Shown piece by piece: positions 42,072-52,213 of a DNA stretch of 64,000 nt. The stretch is taken from positions 31,174 to 95,173 of the forward strand of contig CAAGLA010000023.1 of assembly GCA_900770655.1 (NCBI GenBank). The letters are read 5' to 3'. This stretch comes from Bacteroidaceae bacterium. Lineage in GTDB: Bacteria; Bacteroidota; Bacteroidia; Bacteroidales; Bacteroidaceae. Each line of letters begins with the position of its first letter. Position 1 is the stretch's first letter. The position numbers were made by a program, and so were the translations under genes. The notes beneath the pieces were generated by a model. The model was not told where the DNA came from. It searched no databases and saw only the letters and a list, made by a program, of their open reading frames with translations.

Positions 42072-43574
42072 TTACTTTATTACCACAACCTTTCCGTTCA
42101 TAATATAAACCCCTCCATTCACAGGAGTTTCTACGCGCCTTCCGCAGAGGTCATATATATAATTCCCGCCGTTAACCTCTTCTTGTGAAACATTCACACT
42201 CTCAACCGATGTCGGGACAGCGCTTTTGCTTGCAATATCCACCTCAATGGCTGCCGGGAAAAGACGCTCAGGGTCATAGAAAAGAGCACAACTCTCCACC
42301 ATTGACTGCAGACTGGCGCCTACCATACCATTGAAAATTTCTGTACCGTTAAGAATTACCTTTACAGGAGAAGAGAGGTCAAATTCCTTTTCGCTCAAAT
42401 AAATGGTGACATTTCCACGGCTTGCCTTATTATATTTTTTCCTGAAGAACATATCAATGCCGCCGGTTGAATATGTTGTAATGTAATTTACAATATTCAC
42501 ATTAAGCTCAATGGTGTTGCCTTCACGTTTATATTCATAACAGGCACGCGATACAGAGCTGGTTGTGGCATTTGTATTTACCTTTAAATTATAGAATCCG
42601 GTGCGTTGGCGGCCATACATCGAAAAATTCTCCCAATAGAAGTAATCGGGATGCGGGTCACGTGTATACTGTGCAAGCCACGGCGTGGTAGGCTTGTAAT
42701 CTATACTATGTCCATCACCCGGAATAACCTCAATGTAGTGGTTATAGTAACCGGGGTGCTCACGTTGTAGGCTATCGGCAACCTCAAGAGCTTTTTCCGT
42801 GAGAATATTGCGGCCAAAGCTTGTATCCAATTCTCCTGTACGCAAAGAGAATGCGATATTCGCCACATTCTCCATTGGGGCATTCTTCAACGGTTCACCA
42901 CCGGCCATAGGGCCTGCACCGGCAAGATAGTCGGCATAGAAAGAGGCCAAGCGCTGGCTTCCGTATGCACCTTCCGATATACCGAAGAAATATATCTTGT
43001 TTGCATCAATAGCATCTTCGAGGAAAGAAAGGCGGAGCAATTTCTCCCAAGCCCACTGTTTCGACTGTATTGCCCAACGGTAATACTCGCCGTATGCGTT
43101 AGGTATCTGAGGAACAAAATATACAGCAGGACTGTAGAAATGCCTTAGAGAAAGCCCTATACCGGTTTCCCACTCCTGTGCCTTATCACCTGAACCGTGC
43201 ATATATACAAACAGCGGATACTTGCCATCTCCTTTCATAGGAAACTCATTGCATCCCCAATAGAACGGCATTACAGCATTCGGTTCAAGAGCCTGCGGCA
43301 GGGTCCAAGAACTGCTTTTTCTGTATTCCAATTCCTCTATAGGAAAAAGTTTCTCTTCGTCAAATGTATTAACTCTCTCACACCATATATTCCAGACACG
43401 GTCACGTGTTGCCGCAATATCCTCTACGGCAATGGCTACATCACTTTCATAGCCATCGGCGGTTCCAGCAAGAGCCGATGAAAAATAATTGCCTATAGAG
43501 ATATTCTCTCCGCTCTGTTGTGCCCACGAAGCAGTCGCAATCATTAAAACAAAAACATAATAAAGTCTTTTCAT
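42072..43574 (-). CDS. Secreted alpha/beta-hydrolase (esterase/peptidase-like) with C-terminal sorting-type tail
   Basis: A 500-residue exported protein with signal peptide ending in TASWAQ. The hydrolase region has LFVYMHGSGDKAQEWETG and the nucleophile elbow FFGISEGAYGSQR (GxSxG), with a possible catalytic His in GDGHSIDY. A second beta-rich region follows from about 330. The C-terminus YIYDLCGRRVETPVNGGVYI then NGKVVVIK resembles type A sorting tails of Bacteroidota secreted proteins. The substrate, peptide or ester, is unknown. Stand-alone gene. Confidence 0.75.
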   Translation of the reverse strand: MKRLYYVFVLMIATASWAQQSGENISIGNYFSSALAGTADGYESDVAIAVEDIAATRDRVWNIWCERVNTFDEEKLFPIEELEYRKSSSWTLPQALEPNAVMPFYWGCNEFPMKGDGKYPLFVYMHGSGDKAQEWETGIGLSLRHFYSPAVYFVPQIPNAYGEYYRWAIQSKQWAWEKLLRLSFLEDAIDANKIYFFGISEGAYGSQRLASFYADYLAGAGPMAGGEPLKNAPMENVANIAFSLRTGELDTSFGRNILTEKALEVADSLQREHPGYYNHYIEVIPGDGHSIDYKPTTPWLAQYTRDPHPDYFYWENFSMYGRQRTGFYNLKVNTNATTSSVSRACYEYKREGNTIELNVNIVNYITTYSTGGIDMFFRKKYNKASRGNVTIYLSEKEFDLSSPVKVILNGTEIFNGMVGASLQSMVESCALFYDPERLFPAAIEVDIASKSAVPTSVESVNVSQEEVNGGNYIYDLCGRRVETPVNGGVYIMNGKVVVIK

Positions 43575-43603
43575 TGTGTAATGTAGTATATTATATATTA
43601 AAT

Positions 43604-44509
43604 CTATTCAAAAAGGTTCATAAGCCTGCGTTTCACAGCTTCCGTATTCATCAATATATCAATAAACTCCTTTGCGGCATTCTTCTGGTACGCCCCTCTA
43701 AGGCTAAGCAGCGAAGCCTCCATAACATTTCCCGGTTCGTCCAATTGTATTGCCCTGAAGCGTGTTTTTCCAAAAACCGCCGACGTTGACAATATTGTTG
43801 CATAACTACCCGTTGCCACAACTTGCAACAGAATATTTGTTTCATTCAGTTCAAGATTCGATGTCAACTGCACATTTCCTCCTTCGAGCAGTTTATCGAG
43901 CATCATACGGGCCTGCAGTCCTTTCGACGGCAGCACAAGAGGTATACCGGGAAGTTCCTGAAGCTTTATCTTCTTGCGGCCGGCAAGTTTATGTTCTTTG
44001 GATACGACAAGGGCAAGAGTATTTTCAAAAAGTGGCATTGAATCCACATCGGGAGCATCGAAAAGCGGTTTGTAGGAAAGAATAAAGTCTACCTTATGCT
44101 CACGTAGCAGGATAAGCAGTTCATCAACCGTCTTGTAGAAAATCTCCAGCCTTATCCCCGGAAACTCCTTCATAAAGCTCATTACCCCTTCGGTTAGTAC
44201 AGTGCTCAAGCTATATGTCACCCCCACACGCAGAGTGCCGGTCTTCACATTCTGCAAATCGTACAGACGCTGAACACCATCCTCGGCATCCTGTATAGTC
44301 TTGCGGGCAAACGGCAGAAACTCCTCACCGGCCTCGGTGAGAGATATATGACGGCTGTTGCGCAAGAAGAGTTCAAACCCAAGTTCAAATTCAAGTTGCT
44401 TTATTTGTTGCGACAGAGTACTCTGTGTTATATACAAATGTTTGGCAGCGACCGAAAAATTAAGATATTCGGCGCTTTTGACAAAATATTTCAGTTGGCG
44501 CAGTTCCAT
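43604..44509 (-). CDS. LysR-family transcriptional regulator
   Basis: A 301-residue regulator. The N-terminal winged helix (RQLKYFVKSAEYLNFSVAAK, then LYITQSTLSQQIKQLE) and the effector-binding domain starting at GTLRVGVTYSLSTVL are standard, closest in feel to the CynR-type subgroup. The effector is unknown. It lies between the esterase gene (30 bases) and the DASS transporter gene; all three read the same way, but a hairpin separates the transporter. Confidence 0.93.
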   Translation of the reverse strand: MELRQLKYFVKSAEYLNFSVAAKHLYITQSTLSQQIKQLEFELGFELFLRNSRHISLTEAGEEFLPFARKTIQDAEDGVQRLYDLQNVKTGTLRVGVTYSLSTVLTEGVMSFMKEFPGIRLEIFYKTVDELLILLREHKVDFILSYKPLFDAPDVDSMPLFENTLALVVSKEHKLAGRKKIKLQELPGIPLVLPSKGLQARMMLDKLLEGGNVQLTSNLELNETNILLQVVATGSYATILSTSAVFGKTRFRAIQLDEPGNVMEASLLSLRGAYQKNAAKEFIDILMNTEAVKRRLMNLFE

Positions 44510-44548
44510 CTCTTCTAAAAATAAGGATATTTCAAGCGCGAATATAAG

Positions 44549-44607
44549 AAATCTGCCTCACATAAGCTCCATTCCTTTGAAGAAATAAAGCCTGTGAGGC
44601 AGATTCT
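44549..44607 (-). terminator. Hairpin downstream of the DASS transporter gene
   Basis: AGAAATCTGCCTCACA near 44549 pairs, with a one-base bulge, with TGTGAGGCAGATTCT ending near 44607. It lies 18 bases after the transporter stop. Confidence 0.7.
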
Positions 44608-44624
44608 ATGTTAATGTCTTAAAT

Positions 44625-46121
44625 TTAGAATCCTATGAATATCAACATTGCATAGCCGAGTACAAGGCCTAAGAGACCTATTATTATACCAACCTTCATC
44701 ATATCCTTCTGCTCAATAAAGCCGGTTGAATGGGCAATGGCATTAGGAGGTGTAGATATTGGAAGAATCATTGATACCGAAGATGCAATGGCAATACCGA
44801 CCAACATCGCCTGAGCACCACCGTAGCTGTCGAGTGCCCCTCCAAGACCGCTGGCAACAACGCCAAGTACAGGAACAAGCAACGAAGTTGCAGCAGAGTG
44901 AGAAATGAAGTTAGAGAAGCCAAAGCAGATGAGACCGGCAAGGACCATAACCACCAGCGGGTGGAAACTGTCAAATGGAACAGACTTCACGATAAGAGCA
45001 CTCAATGCAGGAGAAGTGCCGTTGGTATAGTTAAGAGCTACGCCAAGAGCAAAACCGCCGGCAACCATCCAGAGTACACTCCAGTTAATCTCTTCGAGGT
45101 CACGACGTGTAAGAATGCCTGTTGCACAGAATATTGCAATAGGAATCATAGCAACAACATTTGTATCTATACCCCACATATCTGTACCGAACATCCACAT
45201 AAATATTGTTACAGCAAATGCAACAACAACAGCCCAAGTCTTGTAATTCCATTTTACATCACCCTCAATTTCAATCTTGATATTCTTCTGCTTGAATGGG
45301 AACATAATACGCAACAGCAACCACGCAAGTACAAGAAGTAGAATTACGAAAGGAGCCATCTTTATTGTCCAGTCGACAAAGCTGATACCCATACCCTGTG
45401 AAGATAGGTAATCGAGTGCAATCATATTTGGAGGTGTACCAATGGGGGTTATCATACCACCGAGGTTGGCACCCACCGGAATTGCAAGCGCAAGAGCAAT
45501 TCGGCCCTTGCCGTCGGCAGGCAGTGAACGCAATACCGGAGTAAGGAAGGCAAGCATCATAGCAGCAGTAGCAGTGTTGCTCACAAAAGCCGAGAAAATA
45601 GCTGTTACAAGAATAAAACCGAGCAGCACAACTTCGGAACGTGTACCGAAAGGCTTCAGAAGCACACGGGCAAGAACAACGTCGAGCTTAACCTTTGTAA
45701 GTCCAATCGCAAGCACAAAGCCTCCGATAAAGAGCATAATTGTAGGGTTAGAGAAGCAAGCGAAGATGCTCTTGAAAGGAACAAGAGTTGTTTCATCTGC
45801 GGGGCGCAGGAAATTGAACGCACTTGTAGAAACCGTAAACAACATAACGGTAACAACTACCATTGATGTTACCCAAGAAGGCATTGTCTCTGTTAGCCAC
45901 ATAAGAGCCGCAAAGACAAAAAGAGCAATAATGCGCTGGTGAATTACAGTAAATTCGGCACCAAGGCCGAAAGACTCTGTAGGCAACAACGCTATAACCA
46001 ATGTAATTGCAATAATGAAGATAAACTTTATTGCATTCAGAGGAAATTTCCTCTCTCTCTTGTGGGATTTATTCTTCTGGAGTTTCTCCAGAACCTTATA
46101 CCCCGGGAAATTCTTAAACAT
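44625..46121 (-). CDS. DASS/SLC13-family anion (dicarboxylate) symporter
   Basis: A 498-residue inner-membrane protein with about 12-13 helices. The DASS signature is visible in VSNTATAAMMLAFLTPVLRS and again in the second repeat (SHSAATSLLVPVLGVVAS), the two SNT-type ion/substrate sites; IPVGANLGGMITPIGTPPNM is also characteristic. Likely Na+-coupled uptake of C4-dicarboxylates or a similar anion. The adjacent LysR gene may regulate it. Confidence 0.92.
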   Translation of the reverse strand: MFKNFPGYKVLEKLQKNKSHKRERKFPLNAIKFIFIIAITLVIALLPTESFGLGAEFTVIHQRIIALFVFAALMWLTETMPSWVTSMVVVTVMLFTVSTSAFNFLRPADETTLVPFKSIFACFSNPTIMLFIGGFVLAIGLTKVKLDVVLARVLLKPFGTRSEVVLLGFILVTAIFSAFVSNTATAAMMLAFLTPVLRSLPADGKGRIALALAIPVGANLGGMITPIGTPPNMIALDYLSSQGMGISFVDWTIKMAPFVILLLVLAWLLLRIMFPFKQKNIKIEIEGDVKWNYKTWAVVVAFAVTIFMWMFGTDMWGIDTNVVAMIPIAIFCATGILTRRDLEEINWSVLWMVAGGFALGVALNYTNGTSPALSALIVKSVPFDSFHPLVVMVLAGLICFGFSNFISHSAATSLLVPVLGVVASGLGGALDSYGGAQAMLVGIAIASSVSMILPISTPPNAIAHSTGFIEQKDMMKVGIIIGLLGLVLGYAMLIFIGF

Positions 46122-46399
46122 AACTTTTTTATTTTATTTGATTACTATATTTTGTTTCTGTTTGAATTTCTAAAAACGGCGTTTCCGTAATTTTGCACAA
46201 ATTTACTATCTATAATCCTTTTTCACATTTGCTATTTATCTATTTTAGCAATAGCAGCTATCGAAACAGCCTATACGTTGAATAAATTATAGAAAACGAC
46301 CTCTAAGAAACAAATTATCTCTACCACAGCATTAAAAGCCGCAAAAAGAGCAAGCCATTAGCGATAAAATGAGTATATTCGCACATTGAAAAGGAAATA

Positions 46400-48010
46400 A
46401 TGAGAAAAACAGCCACAATTTTCACCACCTTGCTTGCACTGTTATTACCGGCCAAAAACAGAGCGGCAGAGAGCGATTCCCTCACCGGTTTCGCACAGAC
46501 AGGCATTGTTGCGGGCAACGGCGATTTTGCACCATACTGGTTCACAGCAAACCGCAACGGCTTGTTGCCTGTTGGCAATTCCGGCGGGCAATTAAGGGCC
46601 GGGATAGCATACAATGGTTCATTCGGCAATGAGAATTTCCATTACAGAGCTGTTGCCGACATTGTCGCCGGCTATAACCAACAGAGAGGTTTTGTCATTC
46701 AACAAGCATACGGAGAGATTGATTGGCGCTGCGCAAGAATAACTGTTGGAAGCAAAGAGAGGTGGAGCGAAAACGAATACTTCACACACACACGCCACAC
46801 AAAGGAAAGCAACAATGTAGAAAGAGAGTTCCCCTTCCTCCACTACAACAGCATAAACAGTTTGGGCAGTGGCGGGCTTGCCTTCAGCGGCAACAGCAGG
46901 CCCATACCTCAGGTAAGGATAGAGATACCCCACTACACCGCAGTTCCCGGCACAAACAAATGGTTACAAGTGAGAGGACACATCTCATACGGAATGTTCA
47001 GCGACCAAAATTACCAAGAAGAGTTCACCCGCCAAAACCCCAAGGCACGTTACGCCCGCAACATACTATACCACAGCAAGGCACTATTCCTTAAAGTAGG
47101 AAAACCAAGCAGTTTCCCCCTCACCATAGAAGGCGGAGTTGAAATGCATACAGAATTCGGTGGCGACATTTATAACCGCACCGACGGGCTAATGGTATCT
47201 ATGCCACGCGAGCCAATGGACTTTTTCAAGGCCTTCATTCCGCTAGGCGGCAGCGACGACACCCCAACCGTTGAGCAGACAAATATTTCGGGAAACCAAA
47301 TAGGCTCTTGGCATCTGGCACTGACCATTCACACCAAGCCGGCTGATGTTAGATTCTATGCCGAACACCTTTTCGAAGATTTCTCCCAGCTATTCTTTTT
47401 CGAATACCAAAGCAACAAAGAGGGAAAAAGAAAGATTATCTACTACCCGTGGCGCGACATCCTTGTTGGAGTAAACATAGAGAATAAATCGGTAATTCTT
47501 CCATTCATCTCAAATATAAGGTACGAATACCTCACCACCCGCGACCAGAGCGGAGCACTCTACAACGACCCCAACGAATACTTCAAAGAGCAGATGGACG
47601 GTTGCGACAACTACTACAATCACGGCATATACCCCGGTTGGCACCATTGGGGTATGGGTATAGGCAACCCGCTTGCATACTCACCCGAATACAACACCGA
47701 CGGCAGCACACAGTTCCGCGGCAGCAGGCTCATAGCGCATAATCTGGGTATAAACGGGCATTTCGGCAAAAGCTTGCCGCTGAAGTACCGCCTCAGCTAT
47801 ACATACAGCGAGAACTGGGGAACATACGCCAACCCTTTTGCAAAAAAGAAGTATACCACATCCCTTTTTGCAGGCTTAACATTTGCACCGCGAAGCAGCA
47901 ACTGGCTTGGCTCAGTATCAGTAGGGTACGACAAGAGCAACTTCATTGGAGAGAACTTAGGCGTAATGTTTACCCTCACACGTGTAGGAACCATATTCAA
48001 AAGAAAATGA
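46400..48010 (+). CDS. wzi: Capsule assembly protein, Wzi family
   Basis: A 536-residue outer-membrane beta-barrel that anchors capsule to the surface. It has a signal peptide and the family start GFAQTGIVAGNGDFAPYWFT, then many amphipathic strands (for example WRCARITVGSKERWSENEYF) and a C-terminal aromatic strand ending RVGTIFKRK. It stands divergent to the transporter and 5' of the lipocalin-like lipoprotein gene, which it overlaps by four bases. The capsule operon on the opposite strand converges on this pair, so the two units likely serve one pathway. Confidence 0.9.
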   Translation: MRKTATIFTTLLALLLPAKNRAAESDSLTGFAQTGIVAGNGDFAPYWFTANRNGLLPVGNSGGQLRAGIAYNGSFGNENFHYRAVADIVAGYNQQRGFVIQQAYGEIDWRCARITVGSKERWSENEYFTHTRHTKESNNVEREFPFLHYNSINSLGSGGLAFSGNSRPIPQVRIEIPHYTAVPGTNKWLQVRGHISYGMFSDQNYQEEFTRQNPKARYARNILYHSKALFLKVGKPSSFPLTIEGGVEMHTEFGGDIYNRTDGLMVSMPREPMDFFKAFIPLGGSDDTPTVEQTNISGNQIGSWHLALTIHTKPADVRFYAEHLFEDFSQLFFFEYQSNKEGKRKIIYYPWRDILVGVNIENKSVILPFISNIRYEYLTTRDQSGALYNDPNEYFKEQMDGCDNYYNHGIYPGWHHWGMGIGNPLAYSPEYNTDGSTQFRGSRLIAHNLGINGHFGKSLPLKYRLSYTYSENWGTYANPFAKKKYTTSLFAGLTFAPRSSNWLGSVSVGYDKSNFIGENLGVMFTLTRVGTIFKRK

Positions 48011-48426
48011 CAAAGAGCAGACTATTCATATTCATAATGGCACTTGCAGCACTTGCATCGTGCGATAAAGTATATATAAACGGCGACCTCGACGGTATGT
48101 GGCAGCTTCAGAGAGTAGAAACCGGCGACACCACAGAATACCCTCAAGGTATATACTATTCGTTCCAGCGTCATATGGTACAGGTTGGTGAGTACTACGA
48201 AAACAGATTGCCCGAAAGATATATTGGCAACCTCGACTACAAAGGCGGCACACTAACTATCAGTGGCCTGAGGAAATACCTTGAGGTTGAGAAACCCTGC
48301 CCTGCCACAAAACTCAACGCCTTCTATCTTTTCAGCGATAGCGTAACATTTACAATAGAAAAACTAAACAAGGAGATTCTTGTAATGAAGAATGGAGAAA
48401 AAAGATACTTATTCGAAAAATGGTAA
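48007..48426 (+). CDS. Lipocalin-like lipoprotein
   Basis: A 139-residue lipoprotein (LAALASCDK, Cys19). GDLDGMWQLQRVETGD is the usual start of lipocalin-like domains in Bacteroidota, followed by strands such as DSVTFTIEKLNKEILVM. Translationally coupled to wzi by a four-base overlap, so probably a periplasmic or outer-membrane partner in capsule assembly. Role is inferred from linkage. Confidence 0.8.
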   Translation: MTKSRLFIFIMALAALASCDKVYINGDLDGMWQLQRVETGDTTEYPQGIYYSFQRHMVQVGEYYENRLPERYIGNLDYKGGTLTISGLRKYLEVEKPCPATKLNAFYLFSDSVTFTIEKLNKEILVMKNGEKRYLFEKW

Positions 48427-48435
48427 TGTCTTCAT

Positions 48436-50019
48436 TCATCTAACAGTTACAATAGTGGTAAGTTCACCCTCAAACGTAACAGCTGTAACAACACATTTCT
48501 TAAAACGATTATACTCCGTAGAATACTCCCCGGCACAGATTTCAATATTTTTTGCACCTGAAAATATAATATCGGCATACGGTGTAGAAAGAGTATTATC
48601 TTTCAATGAAACATCAACGCCGATAGCAAAATGCAAATAGGCTACAGCCTGAACATTTTTAGTCAACTTGTCCTTCACTGTAACACGCTCTTTTTCCCAA
48701 GAGAAACTACGGGTGTGCATCACTCCTTGTTTCCTGTAGCCATTGTGTGTTGCCGTAATAGAGCCATCGCCTTCATCAACAGCGACAACCTCTGCGCGCT
48801 GGGCACAACGGAATGCCGACCATACCCGGCTCGAATCCTCGCCATTCACAACTACAGTATTATGTGCAGCGGTAGAACGCTCATAAAAACGACGTTTACA
48901 AATATTATAGTTCGATATACCGGTGTCTACGATGAACGGTTTCCCCCCCACACGCATTTCAAAATTAAACGTGTCGGCGTGCGAGTGGCCGGGAATGTAA
49001 GAAGCAGCAATGCCGCCAACATCCATACGCAGTTCGTAATTGCGGCCTCGGGCAGCATAGTAACCGGCAGCCTTATCCACTGAAGCTTCGCTGCTTATGC
49101 CCAAACGTAAAGCATAATCAAAAAGAGCCGAAGGAAGTGGTGCTATATCCTCTGCCGAATCGTTGAAGAGCGGATAAGAACCATCCTCGTAGCAAATATA
49201 TTGCAGCCACCCCGACATCAATCCCGCCTTCTCGCGCAAGAAAGCAAGCAACTCTTTATCACCTTCGAAGCGGCCGTTATTCTGCAAAAGATTTACTGCA
49301 TCGAGCACCCTGTCGAGTATTATACAATGATACATTGGTGACTGCTCATAGTTTGCACCCCCGGAAAGAGTCTGCTTCTCTAACTCTCTTTTCAACAAAC
49401 GCAAAGCCTTGCGAAAGATAGTCTTGTCATCAAAATAATAGGCAGCCCACAAAAGAGTGAATATATTTTCGAGCAAGTGATTTCCTGCAAGGTTGTATTC
49501 AAGGTTCCTGTCAAGTATCCTGTACTGGGAATAGAGCGAAGTATCCACCACCCGTTTCTCTTCGACGCTGAAACTCTTTTTATTTATCGAGAGGAACTTC
49601 ACCCAGTTCACAAAGCGAAGGGATATACAATACGGAGCCATTCCCACCTTGTTGTTCTTCTCTGTTTCTATAAAGCGGAATATCCATTTTTTGCCTTCTT
49701 CGGCACCCATAGATGGCTGCAGAAGATAGTCCATATAATTAATATTGAAACTCCACAGCGGGCCTAGCTCTTTGTTTTCCCACTCGCCGTTGAATTCGGC
49801 CGGCAGATTAATGAATGTAAAAACACCACCTTTAAGCGTTTCATATTTCAACACCACCTGTTTGAGATGCAGAAGATTACCCTCCTTGTAGTGTGAGAAC
49901 TTATACTTAATGCCAAACAACGAACGGAGTTTGCCATTAAAGCGACGCAGGCACTGATACAGTACCTGCTTGCCGCTCAATCTTATTATTGTATTGAAAT
50001 AAAGTCCCGCTTTGCCCAT
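48436..50019 (-). CDS. Heparinase II/III-family protein
   Basis: A 527-residue protein with the alpha-toroid (helix-rich, YDDKTIFRKALRLLKRELEK region) plus C-terminal beta-sandwich layout of heparinase II/III and alginate-lyase-like enzymes; GHSHADTFNFEMRVGGKPF with FIVDTGISNYN is the family core (His-His region). No signal peptide is seen, so it may act in the cytoplasm or as a polymer-modifying partner. In capsule loci it often travels, as here, with a bi-domain oxidoreductase. It could cut or edit a uronic-acid-containing polymer. Confidence 0.85.
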   Translation of the reverse strand: MGKAGLYFNTIIRLSGKQVLYQCLRRFNGKLRSLFGIKYKFSHYKEGNLLHLKQVVLKYETLKGGVFTFINLPAEFNGEWENKELGPLWSFNINYMDYLLQPSMGAEEGKKWIFRFIETEKNNKVGMAPYCISLRFVNWVKFLSINKKSFSVEEKRVVDTSLYSQYRILDRNLEYNLAGNHLLENIFTLLWAAYYFDDKTIFRKALRLLKRELEKQTLSGGANYEQSPMYHCIILDRVLDAVNLLQNNGRFEGDKELLAFLREKAGLMSGWLQYICYEDGSYPLFNDSAEDIAPLPSALFDYALRLGISSEASVDKAAGYYAARGRNYELRMDVGGIAASYIPGHSHADTFNFEMRVGGKPFIVDTGISNYNICKRRFYERSTAAHNTVVVNGEDSSRVWSAFRCAQRAEVVAVDEGDGSITATHNGYRKQGVMHTRSFSWEKERVTVKDKLTKNVQAVAYLHFAIGVDVSLKDNTLSTPYADIIFSGAKNIEICAGEYSTEYNRFKKCVVTAVTFEGELTTIVTVR

Positions 50020-50028
50020 AGTGAGGAT

Positions 50029-52146
50029 TTATATGGTAACCCACTCACCCGATTTTAACGACTCTATAGCCGCAAACGAAGCAAGTGTTGTATTTGCAAT
50101 GCTTTCAAAAGGTATCAAGGCATCACCGCCTTTTGTTATGCGCTCATTCAACATACAGAACTGGTTCTTCTGTCCTTTATCCATAGAACAGGTCATTTTG
50201 GAGAACCCTTTTGCACCAAAAGCCTCAAGACGACGCCAATTGTCAAGTACAAAGACACGTTCCTGCGAATATACCTCGAAACGCTCCTTTGCGTATGCTT
50301 TTGAACCGTTTGCAAAATAATTTATTACGGCATTTGTTCCGTTTTCATATTTAAGCAGAATTGTCGCATTGTCTGTATTCTCTTCGGGATTAACCCCCAT
50401 AGCATTCATACACACTGCCGTTATGCGACTGCCGGCTATGTAAGAGCAGAGGTCTATGAAGTGACAAGCCTCACCAATGATACGCCCGCCGCCAATTTCC
50501 AAATCGTGCACCCACATTTCGGCAGGAATAAATCCGGCATTCATTGTTGCCACAATATTCTTGGGGCCATCGCCAACCTGCTGTTTGAGTTTTAAAGCCA
50601 ATGGAGAGAAACGACGGTTAAAGCCAACTGTCAATGTAACATTCTCTCCGGCATTCCTGTAAGCTTCGGCAATAGCTTCAAGTTCCTCCTTATTTAAACA
50701 GAGAGGTTTTTCAACAAAAACACTTTTTCCTGCGTTCAATGTTTCAAGAACCATCTTAGCGTGAAGATTATGTCTTGTGGTAATTATAACCAAGTCAACC
50801 TCTTTGTCGTTAAGAATTTCCTTGTAGTCCGATGTAGCACACTCGGCACCGACTTTCTTAGCCAGAATCTTTGCGTTAAGCCCGCCTGCGCTTGCAATAT
50901 ATTTTACAACAGCACCTGCCTTCTTCAACGAAGGTATAACCATACCCGAAGTGTAATTACCGGCACCAATTATACCAATCTTACCCTTTCCGGGCTTAAA
51001 GCCTCCACCCTCTATGGTAACGACACGGTCAATGGCAGCATCCTGCGGATACTTAATTATAGAGGCTATGGAACCACGCTTGCGCATATCTCCATAGATA
51101 TCGAGATAGTCCTTAAGTTCAACCACTTCGGTTATCAAAGACTTTACATCCAGCTTTCCTGTTGATATAGTCTGCAGGATTGTCTCAAAATTCCGTTTTT
51201 CGGTCCAACGTACATAAGGCAACGGATAATCGTGTCCTTTATTTTCATACTCTTCGTCATAACGTCCGGCACCATAGGAACAGGAAACTTGGAACGAAAG
51301 TTCCTTCTTGTAGAAATCATCGCGGCGCAGATTAAGGCCAACAACACCTACCAGAATTATGCGGCCACGCTTGCGGCTCATCTCACAAGCCTGATGCATT
51401 ACCTCATCTGTTTTTGCCGAAGCAGTTATAATGACACCGTCGGCACCTACGCTGTTTGTCAGTTCATTTACAAATTTCACCGGGTCTACACCATTTGCCG
51501 GGTTAACAGCAATTACACCCATAGAAGTTGCCATATCAACCTTTTCTTGGTCGAAGTCAATACCTACCACACGGCAACCGTTTGCAAGAAGAAGCTGTGA
51601 AACGACCAAACCTATAAGTCCAAGCCCCGTTACCACAACAGTCTCTCCAAGTTCCGGTTTGAAAAGGCGTATACCCTCAAGACCTATAGAACCGATAACG
51701 GTAAATGCAGCCTCTTCGTCTGAAACATTATCGGGTATTCTTGCAACAAGATTCTTTGGCACACACACATATTCTGCGTGGTTTCCGTTTGACGCCACCC
51801 TATCTCCTACTACGAATTCAGTAACACCTTTACCCACAGCAACAACACGGCCCACATTGCAATATCCAAGCGGCAATGGCTGACCAAGTTTATTGAACAC
51901 AGCTTCAAGTGTAGGCTGTATACCGTCGGTTTTAAGTTTATCCAAGACCTGCTTCACCTTGTCGGGTTGCTGACGAGCCTTGTCAATAAGGTTCGCTTTA
52001 CCAAACTCAACCAACATACGTTCCGTACCCAAAGAAACAAGGGTACAGGTTGTCTTTATTAAAACTGCACCTGCTTTCACATTAGGAACAGGCACCTCTT
52101 CCAATATTGTGGCACCGGATTTCAAATCCTGAATAATCTGTTTCAT
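50029..52146 (-). CDS. Bi-domain oxidoreductase (zinc-dehydrogenase + Gfo/Idh/MocA)
   Basis: A 705-residue fusion. Residues 1-350 are a medium-chain, zinc-dehydrogenase-like domain (GDRVASNGNHAEYVCVPKNL, Rossmann motif GLGLIGLVVSQLLLANG). Residues about 380-705 are a Gfo/Idh/MocA domain (KIGIIGAGNYTSGMVIPSL, FVEKPLCLN, EIGGGRIIGEACHFIDLC). Such fusions are recurrent in polysaccharide loci and likely oxidise a nucleotide sugar or glycan unit. It is 9 bases upstream of the heparinase-like gene, an association seen in many capsule clusters. Confidence 0.9.
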   Translation of the reverse strand: MKQIIQDLKSGATILEEVPVPNVKAGAVLIKTTCTLVSLGTERMLVEFGKANLIDKARQQPDKVKQVLDKLKTDGIQPTLEAVFNKLGQPLPLGYCNVGRVVAVGKGVTEFVVGDRVASNGNHAEYVCVPKNLVARIPDNVSDEEAAFTVIGSIGLEGIRLFKPELGETVVVTGLGLIGLVVSQLLLANGCRVVGIDFDQEKVDMATSMGVIAVNPANGVDPVKFVNELTNSVGADGVIITASAKTDEVMHQACEMSRKRGRIILVGVVGLNLRRDDFYKKELSFQVSCSYGAGRYDEEYENKGHDYPLPYVRWTEKRNFETILQTISTGKLDVKSLITEVVELKDYLDIYGDMRKRGSIASIIKYPQDAAIDRVVTIEGGGFKPGKGKIGIIGAGNYTSGMVIPSLKKAGAVVKYIASAGGLNAKILAKKVGAECATSDYKEILNDKEVDLVIITTRHNLHAKMVLETLNAGKSVFVEKPLCLNKEELEAIAEAYRNAGENVTLTVGFNRRFSPLALKLKQQVGDGPKNIVATMNAGFIPAEMWVHDLEIGGGRIIGEACHFIDLCSYIAGSRITAVCMNAMGVNPEENTDNATILLKYENGTNAVINYFANGSKAYAKERFEVYSQERVFVLDNWRRLEAFGAKGFSKMTCSMDKGQKNQFCMLNERITKGGDALIPFESIANTTLASFAAIESLKSGEWVTI

Positions 52147-52213
52147 ATAAATGATTGTTTAGCGGTATTTCTACAAAGTTAACAAATATATTTAAAATAA
52201 CACTATCAGAGTG